A stretch of DNA of 34,026 bases from Selenomonadales bacterium. Lineage in GTDB: Bacteria; Bacillota; Negativicutes; Sporomusales; UBA7701. The stretch lies in contig JARKNV010000001.1 of NCBI GenBank assembly GCA_029976065.1, positions 1-34,026 of the forward strand, written 5' to 3'. Shown here piece by piece: positions 1 to 7,721 of the stretch (position 1 is its first letter; each line of letters begins with the position of its first letter). The translations under genes and the position numbers were made by a program. The notes under the pieces were generated by a model, which worked only from the letters and a program-made list of their open reading frames with translations, was not told the DNA's origin and searched no databases.

Positions 1-343
1 GACCCATGACGACGAGGGAGAAGCCTTCGTCGATGACCATGTCGACGAGTTGCTTGCCGGGCGGCCCGTACTCCAGGCGGCTCGTCACCTTGCCGGCGAA
101 GCCCGTGAAGACTTCCTCGGTTTTGGTGAGGATCAGTTTGCCGGTGGTCTCCAGGTCCTGCAGGACTGACAGGGGGACGGCGACGGTGTCCGGCATGCTG
201 AAGGCGGGCAGGGTGTAGTAGTTCTGGACGACATGGACGAGCGTGACGTCGCTGCCGAACTTTTCCGCCAGTTCCCGCGCCACCTTGGCGGCCTGCAGGG
301 CCATGTCCGAACCGTCGGTGGGGATGAGGATACGTTTGAACAT
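1..343 (-). CDS. Universal stress protein (UspA family), C-terminus cut off by window edge
   Basis: Reading the minus strand from an ATG at 343 gives a protein beginning MFKRILIPTDGSDMALQAAK, the classic UspA first strand and loop. It continues through LVHVV and ends in SLVVMG at the window edge, so about 114 residues are visible and the ATP-binding glycine loop that normally follows is off the edge. UspA-fold proteins are small cytoplasmic, often nucleotide-binding proteins linked to stress survival; the specific role here is unknown. A strong Shine-Dalgarno (GAGGAGGT on the minus strand, 351-358) lies 7 bases upstream and fixes the start. The gene runs away from spoIID, and the spacer between them holds a structured repeat. 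Family assignment is secure; function is not. Confidence 0.9.
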   Translation of the reverse strand, partial: MFKRILIPTDGSDMALQAAKVARELAEKFGSDVTLVHVVQNYYTLPAFSMPDTVAVPLSVLQDLETTGKLILTKTEEVFTGFAGKVTSRLEYGPPGKQLVDMVIDEGFSLVVMG

Positions 344-363
344 ATCGGCTACCTCCTCAGGGC

Positions 364-487
364 AGACCGTTGATAAAGCCCCATCTGCGTTGTTGTTCCT
401 GCGGCGCTCGCTCGCCGTACGTCACGCAGTACTGTCTTCGCTCGCGTCCTCGGAGCCGCCTAGCATCTGGGGCTTTCTGAACGGTCT
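364..487. repeat. Structured intergenic repeat, family A copy 1
   Basis: The ends are perfect inverted repeats (AGACCGTT at 364-371, AACGGTCT at 480-487). Inside them a second arm pair, AAAGCCCCA and TGGGGCTTT, gives a 20-bp stem broken by one 3-nt mismatch. The motifs CCCATCTGCG near the left arm and GCATCTGGG near the right arm recur in a copy at 18641-18763, and a related version lies at 19618-19700. It does not encode a convincing protein. It fills the gap between the divergent uspA and spoIID genes. Confidence 0.75.
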
Positions 488-536
488 ACTATTTCAGGCT
501 TTTAAAAATCGGCTGTTTATAAAGAATTTCGTTATC

Positions 537-580
537 GCCGGCGGGATATCCTGCTGAATATCCGGCCGGCGGCTTTTGCC
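537..580 (+). terminator. Strong hairpin upstream of spoIID, terminator-like
   Basis: GCCGGC (537-542) and GGATAT (544-549) pair with ATATCC (558-563) and GCCGGC (565-570), a 12-bp stem with one G-G mismatch and an 8-nt loop. It is followed by GGCTTTTGCC, a weak T-run. No gene ends just upstream on the plus strand, so it may terminate read-through or be a leader structure. CATACTA at 580-586 just downstream resembles a sigma-E -10 element (consensus CATACAAT), which would fit sigma-E control of spoIID as known in Bacillus; this is only suggestive. Confidence 0.4.
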
Positions 581-607
581 ATACTAGGGATGGAAGGAGG
601 CGTGTCA

Positions 608-1564
608 ATGAGAAAAAGATGGTTTATCGTTTTCGCGGTGCTGTTGGCGGCCGCGCTGGCGGCCAGCGGCTGTTCGCTGTTCAAGGGGCCGCAGCAGAAA
701 CCGCAGGCCCCCCAACAGAAGGCGGTCCAGGGGACCGAGCCGACAATCACGGTGTACATGCATGAAACGGGCGAGAAGAAGCAGATGAAGATGGAGGACT
801 ATATCGCCGGGGTGGTGGCCGGGGAGATGAAGTCGGATTGGCCGGTGGAGGCTTTGGCCGCGCAGGCGATCGTCGCCCGGACGTTTACGCTGGAGGAGAT
901 CGAGACCAAGGGGGGCGTGCCGGACCGCGGCACGCAGGCGTCGACGGATATCAAGGAGTTTCAGGCGTATAGCGCCAAGGATGTGAACGATAATGTGAAG
1001 AAGGCGGTGGATATGACCAGGGGGATGGTGGCCGTTTATCAGGGCAAGCCGATCCGCACCTGGTTCCACGCTTCGGCCGGCGGGATAACGGCCACCGCCA
1101 AGGAGGGGCTGAATTTCCGCGAGGCCGAGCCGCCCTATATCCAGTCGGTGCAGTCGCCCGACGATCTTGCGCCGGCGGATGTGAAGAACTGGACGGCGTC
1201 CTTCGGCAAGGCGGAGGTTATGGCGGCTTTAAGCAAGATGGGCCAGAAGGTGACGACGGTCGACAGCGTGGATATCGCCCAGAAGGGGCCGTCGGGCCGG
1301 GCGACCAGCCTGGTGTTCAATAAGACGGTGCAGGTTTCCGCCCCCGATTTCCGGGTGGCGATCGGCAGCACCGAGCTGAAGTCGATGCTGTTGGATAAGG
1401 TGGCCGTGGAGGGCGACCGGGTGACGTTCAGCGGCAAGGGCTACGGCCACGGGGTGGGCATGTCGCAGTGGGGGGCCCATAAGATGGCCAAGGACGGCAA
1501 GAAGCCCGAGGAGATCGTGGGCCATTACTTCAAGGGGATTACGATCGAGAAAAGGTGGCAGTGA
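608..1564 (+). CDS. spoIID: SpoIID-like sporulation protein (SpoIID/LytB domain)
   Basis: The 318-residue product starts MRKRWFIVFAVLLAAALAAS and then GC, a signal peptide ending in a lipobox-like site (Cys22), so it may be a lipoprotein. Residues from about 55 to the end form the SpoIID/LytB domain, recognisable by AIVARTFTLEE, TRGMVAVYQGKPI, WFHASAGG and the C-terminal GKGYGHGVGMSQWGAH. In Bacillus SpoIID is a sigma-E-made lytic transglycosylase that cleaves peptidoglycan stripped by SpoIIP during engulfment of the forespore. An in-frame codon further upstream is possible, but the GGAAGGAGG at 592-600 places translation at ATG 608. The gene stands alone, with a clear terminator directly after it. 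Other LytB-domain proteins (SpoIID-like amidase enhancers) are an alternative, so paralogue status is not certain. Confidence 0.88.
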   Translation: MRKRWFIVFAVLLAAALAASGCSLFKGPQQKPQAPQQKAVQGTEPTITVYMHETGEKKQMKMEDYIAGVVAGEMKSDWPVEALAAQAIVARTFTLEEIETKGGVPDRGTQASTDIKEFQAYSAKDVNDNVKKAVDMTRGMVAVYQGKPIRTWFHASAGGITATAKEGLNFREAEPPYIQSVQSPDDLAPADVKNWTASFGKAEVMAALSKMGQKVTTVDSVDIAQKGPSGRATSLVFNKTVQVSAPDFRVAIGSTELKSMLLDKVAVEGDRVTFSGKGYGHGVGMSQWGAHKMAKDGKKPEEIVGHYFKGITIEKRWQ

Positions 1565-1572
1565 TTTTCGCG

Positions 1573-1601
1573 GAGGCCGGAGCAATCCGGCCTCTTTGTT
1601 T
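1573..1601 (+). terminator. Rho-independent terminator of spoIID
   Basis: Perfect 9-bp stem GAGGCCGGA / TCCGGCCTC with a GCAA tetraloop (1573-1594), followed by TTTGTTT. It starts 8 bases after the spoIID stop codon and separates spoIID from the ger operon. Confidence 0.9.
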
Positions 1602-1665
1602 GCGTGCAGCTGTATAGGCGTCCGAGGGGCTTGGCAGAATAACTCTTGTACGCAAGGAGGCGGCA

Positions 1666-1689
1666 ATGGTGCGATCAGGCAATGGGTAG
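1666..1689 (+). promoter_or_regulatory. Possible 7-codon leader ORF coupled to gerA
   Basis: The only good Shine-Dalgarno before gerA (AAGGAGG, 1654-1660) is 5 nt from ATG 1666, which opens a frame encoding just MVRSGNG and stops at TAG 1687-1689. The gerA ATG at 1682 lies inside this mini-ORF in another frame and is 21 nt from the Shine-Dalgarno. Ribosomes could therefore translate the mini-ORF and restart on gerA. An in-frame TTG at 1646 is the alternative gerA start but has no ribosome-binding site. Confidence 0.4.
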
Positions 1690-3328
1690 TAGGAAACGGC
1701 GGGTCGGGGCGATTCTCCGGCTTTCGGCCAGGTTCGCTCCGGCTTCGCTTGAGGCGGCGGCCGGGCAGCTGCGCGGTCTGAAGAGGATGCTGGCGGAGAG
1801 CCAGCAGATCGTGGACACGCTGGCGGATTTGGCCGACCGGCTGAGGAAGGTGGCGGCGCCGGGGGACGAGCCGTTCATTTTCACGAGCGTGCTGGCGGAT
1901 AACGAGCAACTGTTGCGGCAGGTGTTCCAGGATTGCGACGATGTGAAGTTCAGAAAATTTTCCGCCGCCGGCAGGGCCGGCTTGCTCGTTTATCTGGACG
2001 GGATGACCGATGTCGGTCTCTTGGAACAACAGGTGCTCGAACCGCTGCTGCTGGCGGCCGAGCCGGCGCGGCTGGCGGATATGGCCGCTGTCGCCGCGCG
2101 GGTGCTGACGGCGGCGTCGGTGACGGTGATAACGAAGGCCGGCGACGGCCTGGAGGAGGTGCTGACCGGCAACGCGCTGCTGCTGCTTGACGGCAGCGCG
2201 GCGGGCGCGGTCATCGGCGCGATCAAGCATGTGAAGCGCGGCATCCAGGAGGCGAGGACGGAGTCGGTGGCCCGCGGCCCGCACGATGCTTTTACCGAGA
2301 CGCTGAGCGACAATATCGTGCTTATCCGGCGGCGGGCCAGGGATGCGAGTATCAAGGTGCGGATCGTTCAGGTCGGCGAGCGTACCCAGACGGCGCTGGC
2401 TCTCGTTTATGCCGCGAATCTGGTGAAGCCGGGCCTGGTGGCGGAGGTGGAACGCCGCCTGAGCAGGATAAGGGTCGATCAGCTGATGCTTGCGGCCCAG
2501 GTGGAGGAGTTCATCATCGACCACCCGTGGTCGCCTTTCCCGCAGACGTACGTGACCGAGCGGCCGGATACGTTCGTGATTTCCATTTACGAGGGCCGGG
2601 TCGGCCTGATTCTGGATAATTCGCCGAACGCGATTATCGTTCCCTGTACGCTGCCGTCGCTTCTGCAAAGCACCGAGGATTTCACCGTCCAGCCGCCGGT
2701 CGCCAGCCTGATCCGCCTGACCCGCTATATCGCGGCGGCGCTGGGGATTTTCCTGCCGGCGATGTATGTGGCGATCGTGTCTTATAATCCGGGGATGCTG
2801 CCGACGTCGTTGGCGATCACCATCGCCGAGCTGAGGGCGCGGACGCCGTATCCGGCGTTCATGGAGGTCATCATCATGGAGGTCATCCTGGAGGTTTTCC
2901 AGGAGGCCGTCCTCCGCCTGCCGCAGAAGATCGCGCCGGCAGCCAGCATCGTCGGCGGTTTCGTCATCGGCACGACCATCGTCCAGGCCGGCCTGGTGAA
3001 CGCGCTGCTGGTGGTGGCCACCGCCGGCACGGCGATCGCCTCGTACACGATGCCTTCCTACAACCTGGGGCTGGCCCTGCGGTGGCTGCGGATGCCGACG
3101 ATCGTCGCGGCGGCGGTGCTGGGCTTTTACGGGCTGGTGCTGGCTTATCTGGCGATAGTCATCCACATGTGCAGCCTGCGCAGTTTCGGCGAGTCGTTCC
3201 TGGGCGGGGTGTTCGAGGTGACGCTGGCTGAGGATATGCAGGACAAGCTGGTGAGGATGCCGGTGCCGCGGATGGGGTCGCGGCCGAAGGTTTTCGGCTC
3301 CCAGGACCGGTCGAGGGTGGGGGATTGA
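1682..3328 (+). CDS. Spore germination receptor subunit A (GerA family)
   Basis: This is the A subunit of a nutrient germinant receptor in the inner spore membrane. The 548-residue protein has a long soluble N-terminal half, with the family signature around DAFTETLSDNIVLIRRRARD, and a membrane domain with hydrophobic segments near residues 344-370, 423-455 and 472-500. The segments VQPPVASLIRLTRYIAAALG and GGFVIGTTIVQAGLVNALLV are typical of GerAA/GerKA. It heads a three-gene operon with gerB and gerC, the standard receptor arrangement. Only one base separates its TGA from the gerB start. Start choice is uncertain: ATG 1682 is preferred, TTG 1646 would add 12 residues. The germinant recognised cannot be told from sequence. 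Confidence 0.93.
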   Translation: MGSRKRRVGAILRLSARFAPASLEAAAGQLRGLKRMLAESQQIVDTLADLADRLRKVAAPGDEPFIFTSVLADNEQLLRQVFQDCDDVKFRKFSAAGRAGLLVYLDGMTDVGLLEQQVLEPLLLAAEPARLADMAAVAARVLTAASVTVITKAGDGLEEVLTGNALLLLDGSAAGAVIGAIKHVKRGIQEARTESVARGPHDAFTETLSDNIVLIRRRARDASIKVRIVQVGERTQTALALVYAANLVKPGLVAEVERRLSRIRVDQLMLAAQVEEFIIDHPWSPFPQTYVTERPDTFVISIYEGRVGLILDNSPNAIIVPCTLPSLLQSTEDFTVQPPVASLIRLTRYIAAALGIFLPAMYVAIVSYNPGMLPTSLAITIAELRARTPYPAFMEVIIMEVILEVFQEAVLRLPQKIAPAASIVGGFVIGTTIVQAGLVNALLVVATAGTAIASYTMPSYNLGLALRWLRMPTIVAAAVLGFYGLVLAYLAIVIHMCSLRSFGESFLGGVFEVTLAEDMQDKLVRMPVPRMGSRPKVFGSQDRSRVGD

Positions 3329-3329
3329 T

Positions 3330-4451
3330 GTGGCCAATCTCGAAGTGAAGACTCGGATGTCGCCGCTGCATTTGACGATTGTGACGACATCGCTGATGGT
3401 GGGCATATCCGGCCGGGTGACCGAGCCGGTCTTAGAGGCGAGCGGCCATGGGGCCTGGCTGGCGGTGCTGACGGGGGCGGCGCTTTTCTACGGCGCTGCC
3501 TGGCTGATGGTGAAGCTGGGGGAGCTGTTTCCGGACGAGAGCTTCGCCGAGTACCTGCCGCGCCTGTTTGGCCGCTGGCCGGGCGGGGCGTTGGTGTGGC
3601 TGTTCGTGCTGGCGTTTTTTATGGAGACTGCTATCGTGCTGCAGGGGGCCAGCCGGGAGATCACGTTCTTCATGTTCGACCGCACGCCGTTCGAGGTGGT
3701 CGAGGCCAGTATGCTGCTGGTGTGCGTGTATTGCTGCCTCCAGGACTGGGGGACGATCATGCGGGTGATTCAGTTCGTTTTTTTCACCGCGGTGCCGCTG
3801 TGGCTGTTTCTGATAGTAATCAGCCTGGTCGGTTTCCGGTTTATCAACTTTCTGCCGGTATGGCCGGAGAACGCGGCCGGGGTGGTAACAGGGGCGCTGT
3901 ATTCGTGGAATTTTTTCCAGGGGTACGAAGGGGTGCTCCTGCTGCTGCCGCTCGTCCACAAGGGCAACATCAGGCCGGCGCGGGCGATGGCCTGGGCCTT
4001 CCTGCTGACGGCCGGCATATTTTTGTTGCGGATAACGCTCGAAATCGGCGTACTGACGCTGGATGGGGCCAGGAACGCGCCTTTCCCGCTGCTGACGGTG
4101 GTGCGCACCGTGGAGATCCCGGGCACTTTTCTGGAACGGTTGGATACTTATTTTCTGATTTTCTGGATACAGGGGATTTTCGCCAGCGTGGCGCTGGCGT
4201 TGTATTTCATGGCCCAGTCGCTCGCCAAGCTGTACCGCTACGAGGACCACCGGCCGCTGGTGCTGGCGCTGGTGCCGCCGCTGTTTCTCCTCGGCGACGC
4301 CACCCACCATATCAGGGTGTTCGAGGGGCTGCGGACGGCGTTGGGGTGGACGGGAGTGGCGTTTTCGCTTGTCGTGATGCCGACAGTGTACGGTTGGGCG
4401 TGGTGGAGGAGGCGACGGGGCCGCGATGCGGGACAGGGCAAGGGGATGTAG
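3330..4451 (+). CDS. Spore germination receptor subunit B (GerB-type permease)
   Basis: Integral membrane subunit of the germinant receptor, a member of the APC transporter superfamily (endospore germination permease family). The 373-residue chain is almost entirely hydrophobic, consistent with about ten membrane spans, starting with SPLHLTIVTTSLMVGISG and showing the family segment FPDESFAEYLPRLFGRWPGG. In known receptors this subunit binds the germinant amino acid or sugar. Translation starts at GTG 3330, one base after the gerA stop, with a G-rich ribosome-binding stretch (GGGTGGGGG) inside the end of gerA. Its 3' end overlaps gerC by 26 nt, so the three genes are translationally linked. 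Confidence 0.93.
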   Translation: MANLEVKTRMSPLHLTIVTTSLMVGISGRVTEPVLEASGHGAWLAVLTGAALFYGAAWLMVKLGELFPDESFAEYLPRLFGRWPGGALVWLFVLAFFMETAIVLQGASREITFFMFDRTPFEVVEASMLLVCVYCCLQDWGTIMRVIQFVFFTAVPLWLFLIVISLVGFRFINFLPVWPENAAGVVTGALYSWNFFQGYEGVLLLLPLVHKGNIRPARAMAWAFLLTAGIFLLRITLEIGVLTLDGARNAPFPLLTVVRTVEIPGTFLERLDTYFLIFWIQGIFASVALALYFMAQSLAKLYRYEDHRPLVLALVPPLFLLGDATHHIRVFEGLRTALGWTGVAFSLVVMPTVYGWAWWRRRRGRDAGQGKGM

Positions 4452-5649
4452 TGCGGGGCGGCGGACGGCGCTGTGCGTCGCGCTGCTGGCGACGTGCCTG
4501 CTGACGGCCGGCTGCTGGGACCGGGTGGAGATCCAGGACCGGGCGTTCGTGCTGGCGGTGGCGGTGGACGTGGTCGAGGCGGGGAGGGACAAGGAGCCCG
4601 GCAAGTCAAGGATGGAGAGCTATGCTCATCCCGTCCCGGCCGACCGCTACCGGGTGACGTTCCAGGTGCTGCGGTTCGCGGAGGTGAAGGGCGGACAGGA
4701 GAGGCCGGGCGGAGCCAGCAAGACCTTCCTGGTGACGGGACGGGGGCCGACGATGCTGGACGCGGTGCGCGACGCGCTGGGCGAGAGCAGCAAGGGGCTG
4801 TGGTTCGAGAATCTCCAGGTGATCGTGTTCAGCCAGGCGGCGGCCGAACGCTACGGCCTGTCGCCGCTGGTGGATTTCTTCCGCCGCGACGCCGAGATGC
4901 GGGGCAGGGCGCAGATTTACATCACCCCCGGTGAGGCCGGCAAGCTGCTGCAGATCGCGCCGCCGTCCGGGGAACCGGGGGGCGTTTTCCTGGCCAGCGT
5001 GGCCAGGAGGCAGGGCAAGGACGTCCACCTGGCCACGTCCCGCACGGACGTAGGTTTCACCTCCCAGGCCCTGGACGCCGGGGCGGACATATTAATCCCC
5101 GTGCTGGAGGCGGCGGGCGAGACGATGAAGGTCAAGGGGGCGGCAATATTCAAGGGGGCGAGGCTTCTCGGCTATATCGACGAGTACACCATCCGCGGCC
5201 TGAGGATTATCCGGGGGGTCGAGAAGTCGGCCGCCATCAGCTTTGAGTGTCCGCTCCACCCCGGGAACGCGGTGACCTTCGAGCTCTTCCGCCACCAGAC
5301 CGAACTGACGACGTCCGTGGAGGGGGACATGGTGCGGTTCAAGCTCGATGTCGCCATGAGGGGCAACCTGGACGAGGTCCAGTGCGGCTGCCAGCACGAC
5401 ACGCTGGACACGGAATACCTCGATACCGCCCAAAAGCTGGTGGCGGCCGAGGTGGAGCGCAATATCAGGCATTCGCTGGCGGTCGGCCAGCGGGAGGGCT
5501 GGGAGCTTTTTTATTTCCAGCGGAGCCTGCAGGCTTACAAGCCGAAGGATTGGGAACGGTTGAAGGACCGCTGGGAGACGATTTACCCGACGATGCCGGT
5601 GGACGTGAAGGTGAGGGTGTCGATAATAAACGTCGGCGAGCACAAGTGA
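4426..5649 (+). CDS. Spore germination receptor lipoprotein subunit C (Ger(x)C)
   Basis: Lipoprotein subunit of the germinant receptor, anchored on the outer face of the inner spore membrane. The 407-residue protein has an N-terminal signal ending in the lipobox LLTAGC (Cys30) followed by WDRVEIQDRAFVLAVAVD, the hallmark of Ger(x)C proteins. The family's middle segment RDALGESSKGLWFENLQVIV and C-terminal domain (VEGDMVRFKLDVAMRGNLDE) are also present. It is the last gene of the operon and overlaps gerB by 26 nt. After its stop a GC hairpin CCGGCT/AGCCGG (5652-5670) without a T-run faces the convergent small membrane protein gene. Length is normal for the family. Confidence 0.93.
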   Translation: MRDRARGCSAGRRTALCVALLATCLLTAGCWDRVEIQDRAFVLAVAVDVVEAGRDKEPGKSRMESYAHPVPADRYRVTFQVLRFAEVKGGQERPGGASKTFLVTGRGPTMLDAVRDALGESSKGLWFENLQVIVFSQAAAERYGLSPLVDFFRRDAEMRGRAQIYITPGEAGKLLQIAPPSGEPGGVFLASVARRQGKDVHLATSRTDVGFTSQALDAGADILIPVLEAAGETMKVKGAAIFKGARLLGYIDEYTIRGLRIIRGVEKSAAISFECPLHPGNAVTFELFRHQTELTTSVEGDMVRFKLDVAMRGNLDEVQCGCQHDTLDTEYLDTAQKLVAAEVERNIRHSLAVGQREGWELFYFQRSLQAYKPKDWERLKDRWETIYPTMPVDVKVRVSIINVGEHK

Positions 5650-5689
5650 CGCCGGCTGTTGATGAGCCGGGTCATACGGGGCGCCGCGC

Positions 5690-5917
5690 TCAGGAAAGCA
5701 GGAAGCGGGCGAGGATGAGGAAAGCCAGCAGGCCGGCGTAGGCGGCGGCGACGCGGCGGGCCAGCCTGGCTTCGCGCGCCCTGGCGTTGTGCTTGTCGAG
5801 GATGCGGGCAAGGCCGTAAGCGGCGGCGGCGGTGCCGAGCAGGACGAGCGGCAGTTCGAAAACGGTGACGTGGGTGAGGAGGAAGGCGGTTTTTTCCCAG
5901 ACGGCGGCAAAGTCCAC
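5690..5917 (-). CDS. Small two-span membrane protein of unknown function
   Basis: Read on the minus strand from GTG 5917 this gives a 75-residue protein starting MDFAAVWEKTAFLLTHVTVF. It has two hydrophobic stretches, about residues 18-36 (ELPLVLLGTAAAAYGLA) and 55-75 (VAAAYAGLLAFLILARFLLS), separated by a basic loop (KHNARAREARLARR). I do not recognise the family. The start is chosen because GGGAGG lies 7 nt upstream and a near-consensus sigma-A promoter lies just beyond it; a longer frame from an ATG at 5956 would begin inside the promoter. The gene converges on gerC. Strong expression signals argue that it is a real gene, but its role is unknown. Confidence 0.65.
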   Translation of the reverse strand: MDFAAVWEKTAFLLTHVTVFELPLVLLGTAAAAYGLARILDKHNARAREARLARRVAAAYAGLLAFLILARFLLS

Positions 5918-5943
5918 AGGCAGGCCTCCCGGCGGCGTTTTGC

Positions 5944-5972
5944 ATAGTATGGCCATTTTCGGGGACTGTCAA
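5944..5972 (-). promoter_or_regulatory. Sigma-A promoter for the small membrane protein
   Basis: On the minus strand a perfect -35 TTGACA (5967-5972), a 17-nt spacer and a -10 TACTAT (5944-5949). Transcription would start near 5937, about 20 nt before the GTG start at 5917. Confidence 0.75.
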
Positions 5973-6211
5973 CGGCTCAAAAATAAAAGGCCGTTCACTT
6001 ATGTCCGCAGGGCGAAGCAGCTTAGAACTGCGGCCTGCCCCTTGCGGGTACGCCGCAGATGGGGGCTTTCCCGCGCCAGGGCGCGGATAGCTCAACTAAG
6101 GCGCGGGCTAATCGCCACGCGCCAAGTTGCGCTTATCGACGGCCGTTGTTGTACTTATTTTTCCGGGGCCCGCATATACATAACCGAATCACGCGCAGGG
6201 GGGGGAGATAG
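5973..6211 (+). other. Intergenic region upstream of yabP, with family B repeat fragment and hairpins
   Basis: No gene is seen here. At 6029-6058 a hairpin pairs CTGCGGC with GCCGCAG around an inner CCC/GGG. Its core 6030-6052 is identical in 22 of 23 positions to the reverse complement of 23515-23537, inside another structured intergenic element. Further GC-rich inverted segments follow to about 6130. CATATACAT (6174-6182) ahead of yabP loosely resembles a sigma-E -10, which would suit a mother-cell gene, but no clear -35 is visible. Confidence 0.5.
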
Positions 6212-6493
6212 ATGCCGCTGGAGGATAAAACGCCGCGCTGGCGCCATCAGTTCACGCTCACCGACCGGGAGGATATGTCGGTGGAGGGGGTTGTGAGCCT
6301 GGGCAGTTTCGACGAGAAGGAGATCGTGATGGAGACCGAGCAGGGGATGCTGACCGTGCGGGGGGAAGGCCTGAACATCAAGCAGCTCAACCTTGAGAAG
6401 GGCAATATCCTGGTGGAGGGCACGGTCAGGTCGGTGGCTTACGACGACGAGGTGCGGCAGAAGAAAGGCCTCCTGGAGAGGCTGTTGCGATAG
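6212..6493 (+). CDS. yabP: Sporulation protein YabP
   Basis: The 93-residue product contains the YabP domain: ENLSVEGV-like MSVEGVVSLGSFDEKEIVME, then QGMLTVRGEGLNIKQLNLEK and ILVEGTVRSVAY. YabP and YabQ are made in the mother cell under sigma-E in Bacillus; YabQ is needed for cortex formation, while YabP's own role is poorly defined. The fold is a small beta-rich domain shared with YqfC. The ATG is preceded by a G-rich Shine-Dalgarno (GGGGGGGGAG, about 6198-6207). It starts the conserved yabP-yabQ-divIC block, but here a lytic transglycosylase gene sits between yabP and yabQ, 36 nt downstream. Identity is secure by sequence and by synteny. Confidence 0.92.
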   Translation: MPLEDKTPRWRHQFTLTDREDMSVEGVVSLGSFDEKEIVMETEQGMLTVRGEGLNIKQLNLEKGNILVEGTVRSVAYDDEVRQKKGLLERLLR

Positions 6494-6529
6494 GGCGGGT
6501 GCAGGCTGAGACTGCGGGCCGGGAGGATA

Positions 6530-7243
6530 TTGTGGTGGTACCTGCTGCTGGCGTTGCTGGCGGCGGAGGGCGCGCTGTATTTCGCCGCCGGCTGGGCGGC
6601 CGAGGGCTGCCGGCGTGAGGCGCGGCGGGATTTCAACGCCGCGGCGGCCCGCTGGCTGGAGGTAGACAAGGTTCCCTACGCCGGGCTTATCAACCGCTAC
6701 GCCCGCCAGGAGGGGGTAAGCGCGGCGGTGGTGGCCGCCATCATCCGGTCGGAGAGTTCCTTCCAGCCGCGGGCGGTATCCCGCACCGGGGCGGCGGGGC
6801 TGATGCAGGTCATTCCCGGGACGTGGCGGGAGGTAAACGCGCGCGCCGGGATTTGCGCCGGCCGGCACGGCGGCGACTGCGGCCCGGAGTGTTATTTCGA
6901 TCCGGAGCTCAACATCCGCGTGGGCACGGCGTATTTCGCCGCCCTGACCCGCCAGTACCACGGCGATCTCGTGCTGGCGCTGGCGGCGTATAACGCCGGG
7001 CCGGGGGCGGTGGACAAGAGCGGCGGTGTGCCGCCTTTTCCCGAGACGGAGGAGTATGTCGGGCGGGTCATGGCTTACTGGCACGCCTTCGCCGGCCGGC
7101 CGGTGCCGGCCGGCGGGCTTGACGGGGAACGCTGGGAGGAGGCGCGGCGGGCGGCGGCCAAGGCGGCTGCGGGCACGCTGGTGGTGGCCGTTTTCGCGGC
7201 CGCCGGGCTGCGGCGGCGCCATCGTTCCTGGCGGTGGCGCTGA
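6530..7243 (+). CDS. Membrane-anchored lytic transglycosylase (SLT, GH23)
   Basis: A soluble-lytic-transglycosylase domain occupies about residues 40-190. It has the catalytic-glutamate motif IIRSESSFQPRAVSRTGAAG, then LMQVIPGTW, and the downstream LALAAYNAGPGAV and EEYVGRV motifs. Such enzymes cleave the MurNAc-GlcNAc bond of peptidoglycan to give 1,6-anhydro ends. An N-terminal hydrophobic helix (WWYLLLALLAAEGALYFAAG) would anchor it, and a second alanine-rich hydrophobic patch lies near the C-terminus. An insertion after the GTW motif carries three cysteines (GICAGRHGGDCGPECYFDPE), which is unusual. Start TTG 6530 follows GGGAGG by only 3 nt; no other in-frame start codon exists back to the stop codon. 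Its place between yabP and yabQ suggests a spore cortex or engulfment role, which is inference. Confidence 0.87.
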   Translation: MWWYLLLALLAAEGALYFAAGWAAEGCRREARRDFNAAAARWLEVDKVPYAGLINRYARQEGVSAAVVAAIIRSESSFQPRAVSRTGAAGLMQVIPGTWREVNARAGICAGRHGGDCGPECYFDPELNIRVGTAYFAALTRQYHGDLVLALAAYNAGPGAVDKSGGVPPFPETEEYVGRVMAYWHAFAGRPVPAGGLDGERWEEARRAAAKAAAGTLVVAVFAAAGLRRRHRSWRWR

Positions 7244-7259
7244 GGCGGAGGGGGGAACG

Positions 7260-7721
7260 ATGAACGTCAACGGACAGATCGATACGTTTGTGATCACGGT
7301 GGCGACCGGGGCTTTCCTGGGGCTGCTTTTCGATTTTTACCGCGTGCTGCGGGCTTTGTACCGGCCGCGCTGGCTGCTGACCTCCCTGGCCGATCTGCTG
7401 TACTGGCTGGCGGCCACCGGGCTGGTGTTCGTGGCGCTGCTGTTCGGCAACTGGGGCGAGCTCAGGCTGTATGTGTTTATCGGCCTGGCGCTCGGCGCGT
7501 TCGGCTATTACCGCCTGCTGAGCCGCCAGGCCGTCCGCCTGATGATCGGTCTGCTGCGCGCGCTGGCGTGGACGGCAAGGACGGCGGGGAGGATAATTTC
7601 CTTCCTGTTCGTCAGGCCGGCGGGGTTTCTGGCGCGGCTGGCGGCGCGGCCGCTGCGCCGCCTGGGGGGGATGATCGCCGCCCGGCGGCGGCCGCCGCCG
7701 GGCGGCGTCCCGCCGTTGTGA
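7260..7721 (+). CDS. yabQ: Spore cortex biosynthesis protein YabQ
   Basis: The 153-residue membrane protein begins MNVNGQIDTFVITVATGAFL and has four hydrophobic segments in its first 110 residues, with the family motif GLLFDFYRVLRALYRP after the first. The tail is basic and proline-rich. YabQ of Bacillus sits in membranes around the forespore and is required for cortex formation. ATG 7260 follows GGAGGGGGG closely, which rules out the longer upstream frame. It lies 16 nt after the transglycosylase gene and almost certainly shares its transcript. Assignment rests on the N-terminal motif, topology and position before divIC. Confidence 0.88.
   Translation: MNVNGQIDTFVITVATGAFLGLLFDFYRVLRALYRPRWLLTSLADLLYWLAATGLVFVALLFGNWGELRLYVFIGLALGAFGYYRLLSRQAVRLMIGLLRALAWTARTAGRIISFLFVRPAGFLARLAARPLRRLGGMIAARRRPPPGGVPPL

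Noticed and set aside
1229..3406. 725-codon open frame on the minus strand opposite gerA
   Set aside because: Its product is histidine/arginine/glutamine-rich with no domain pattern, and the plus strand encodes an unmistakable GerA protein. Long antisense frames are expected in GC-rich DNA.
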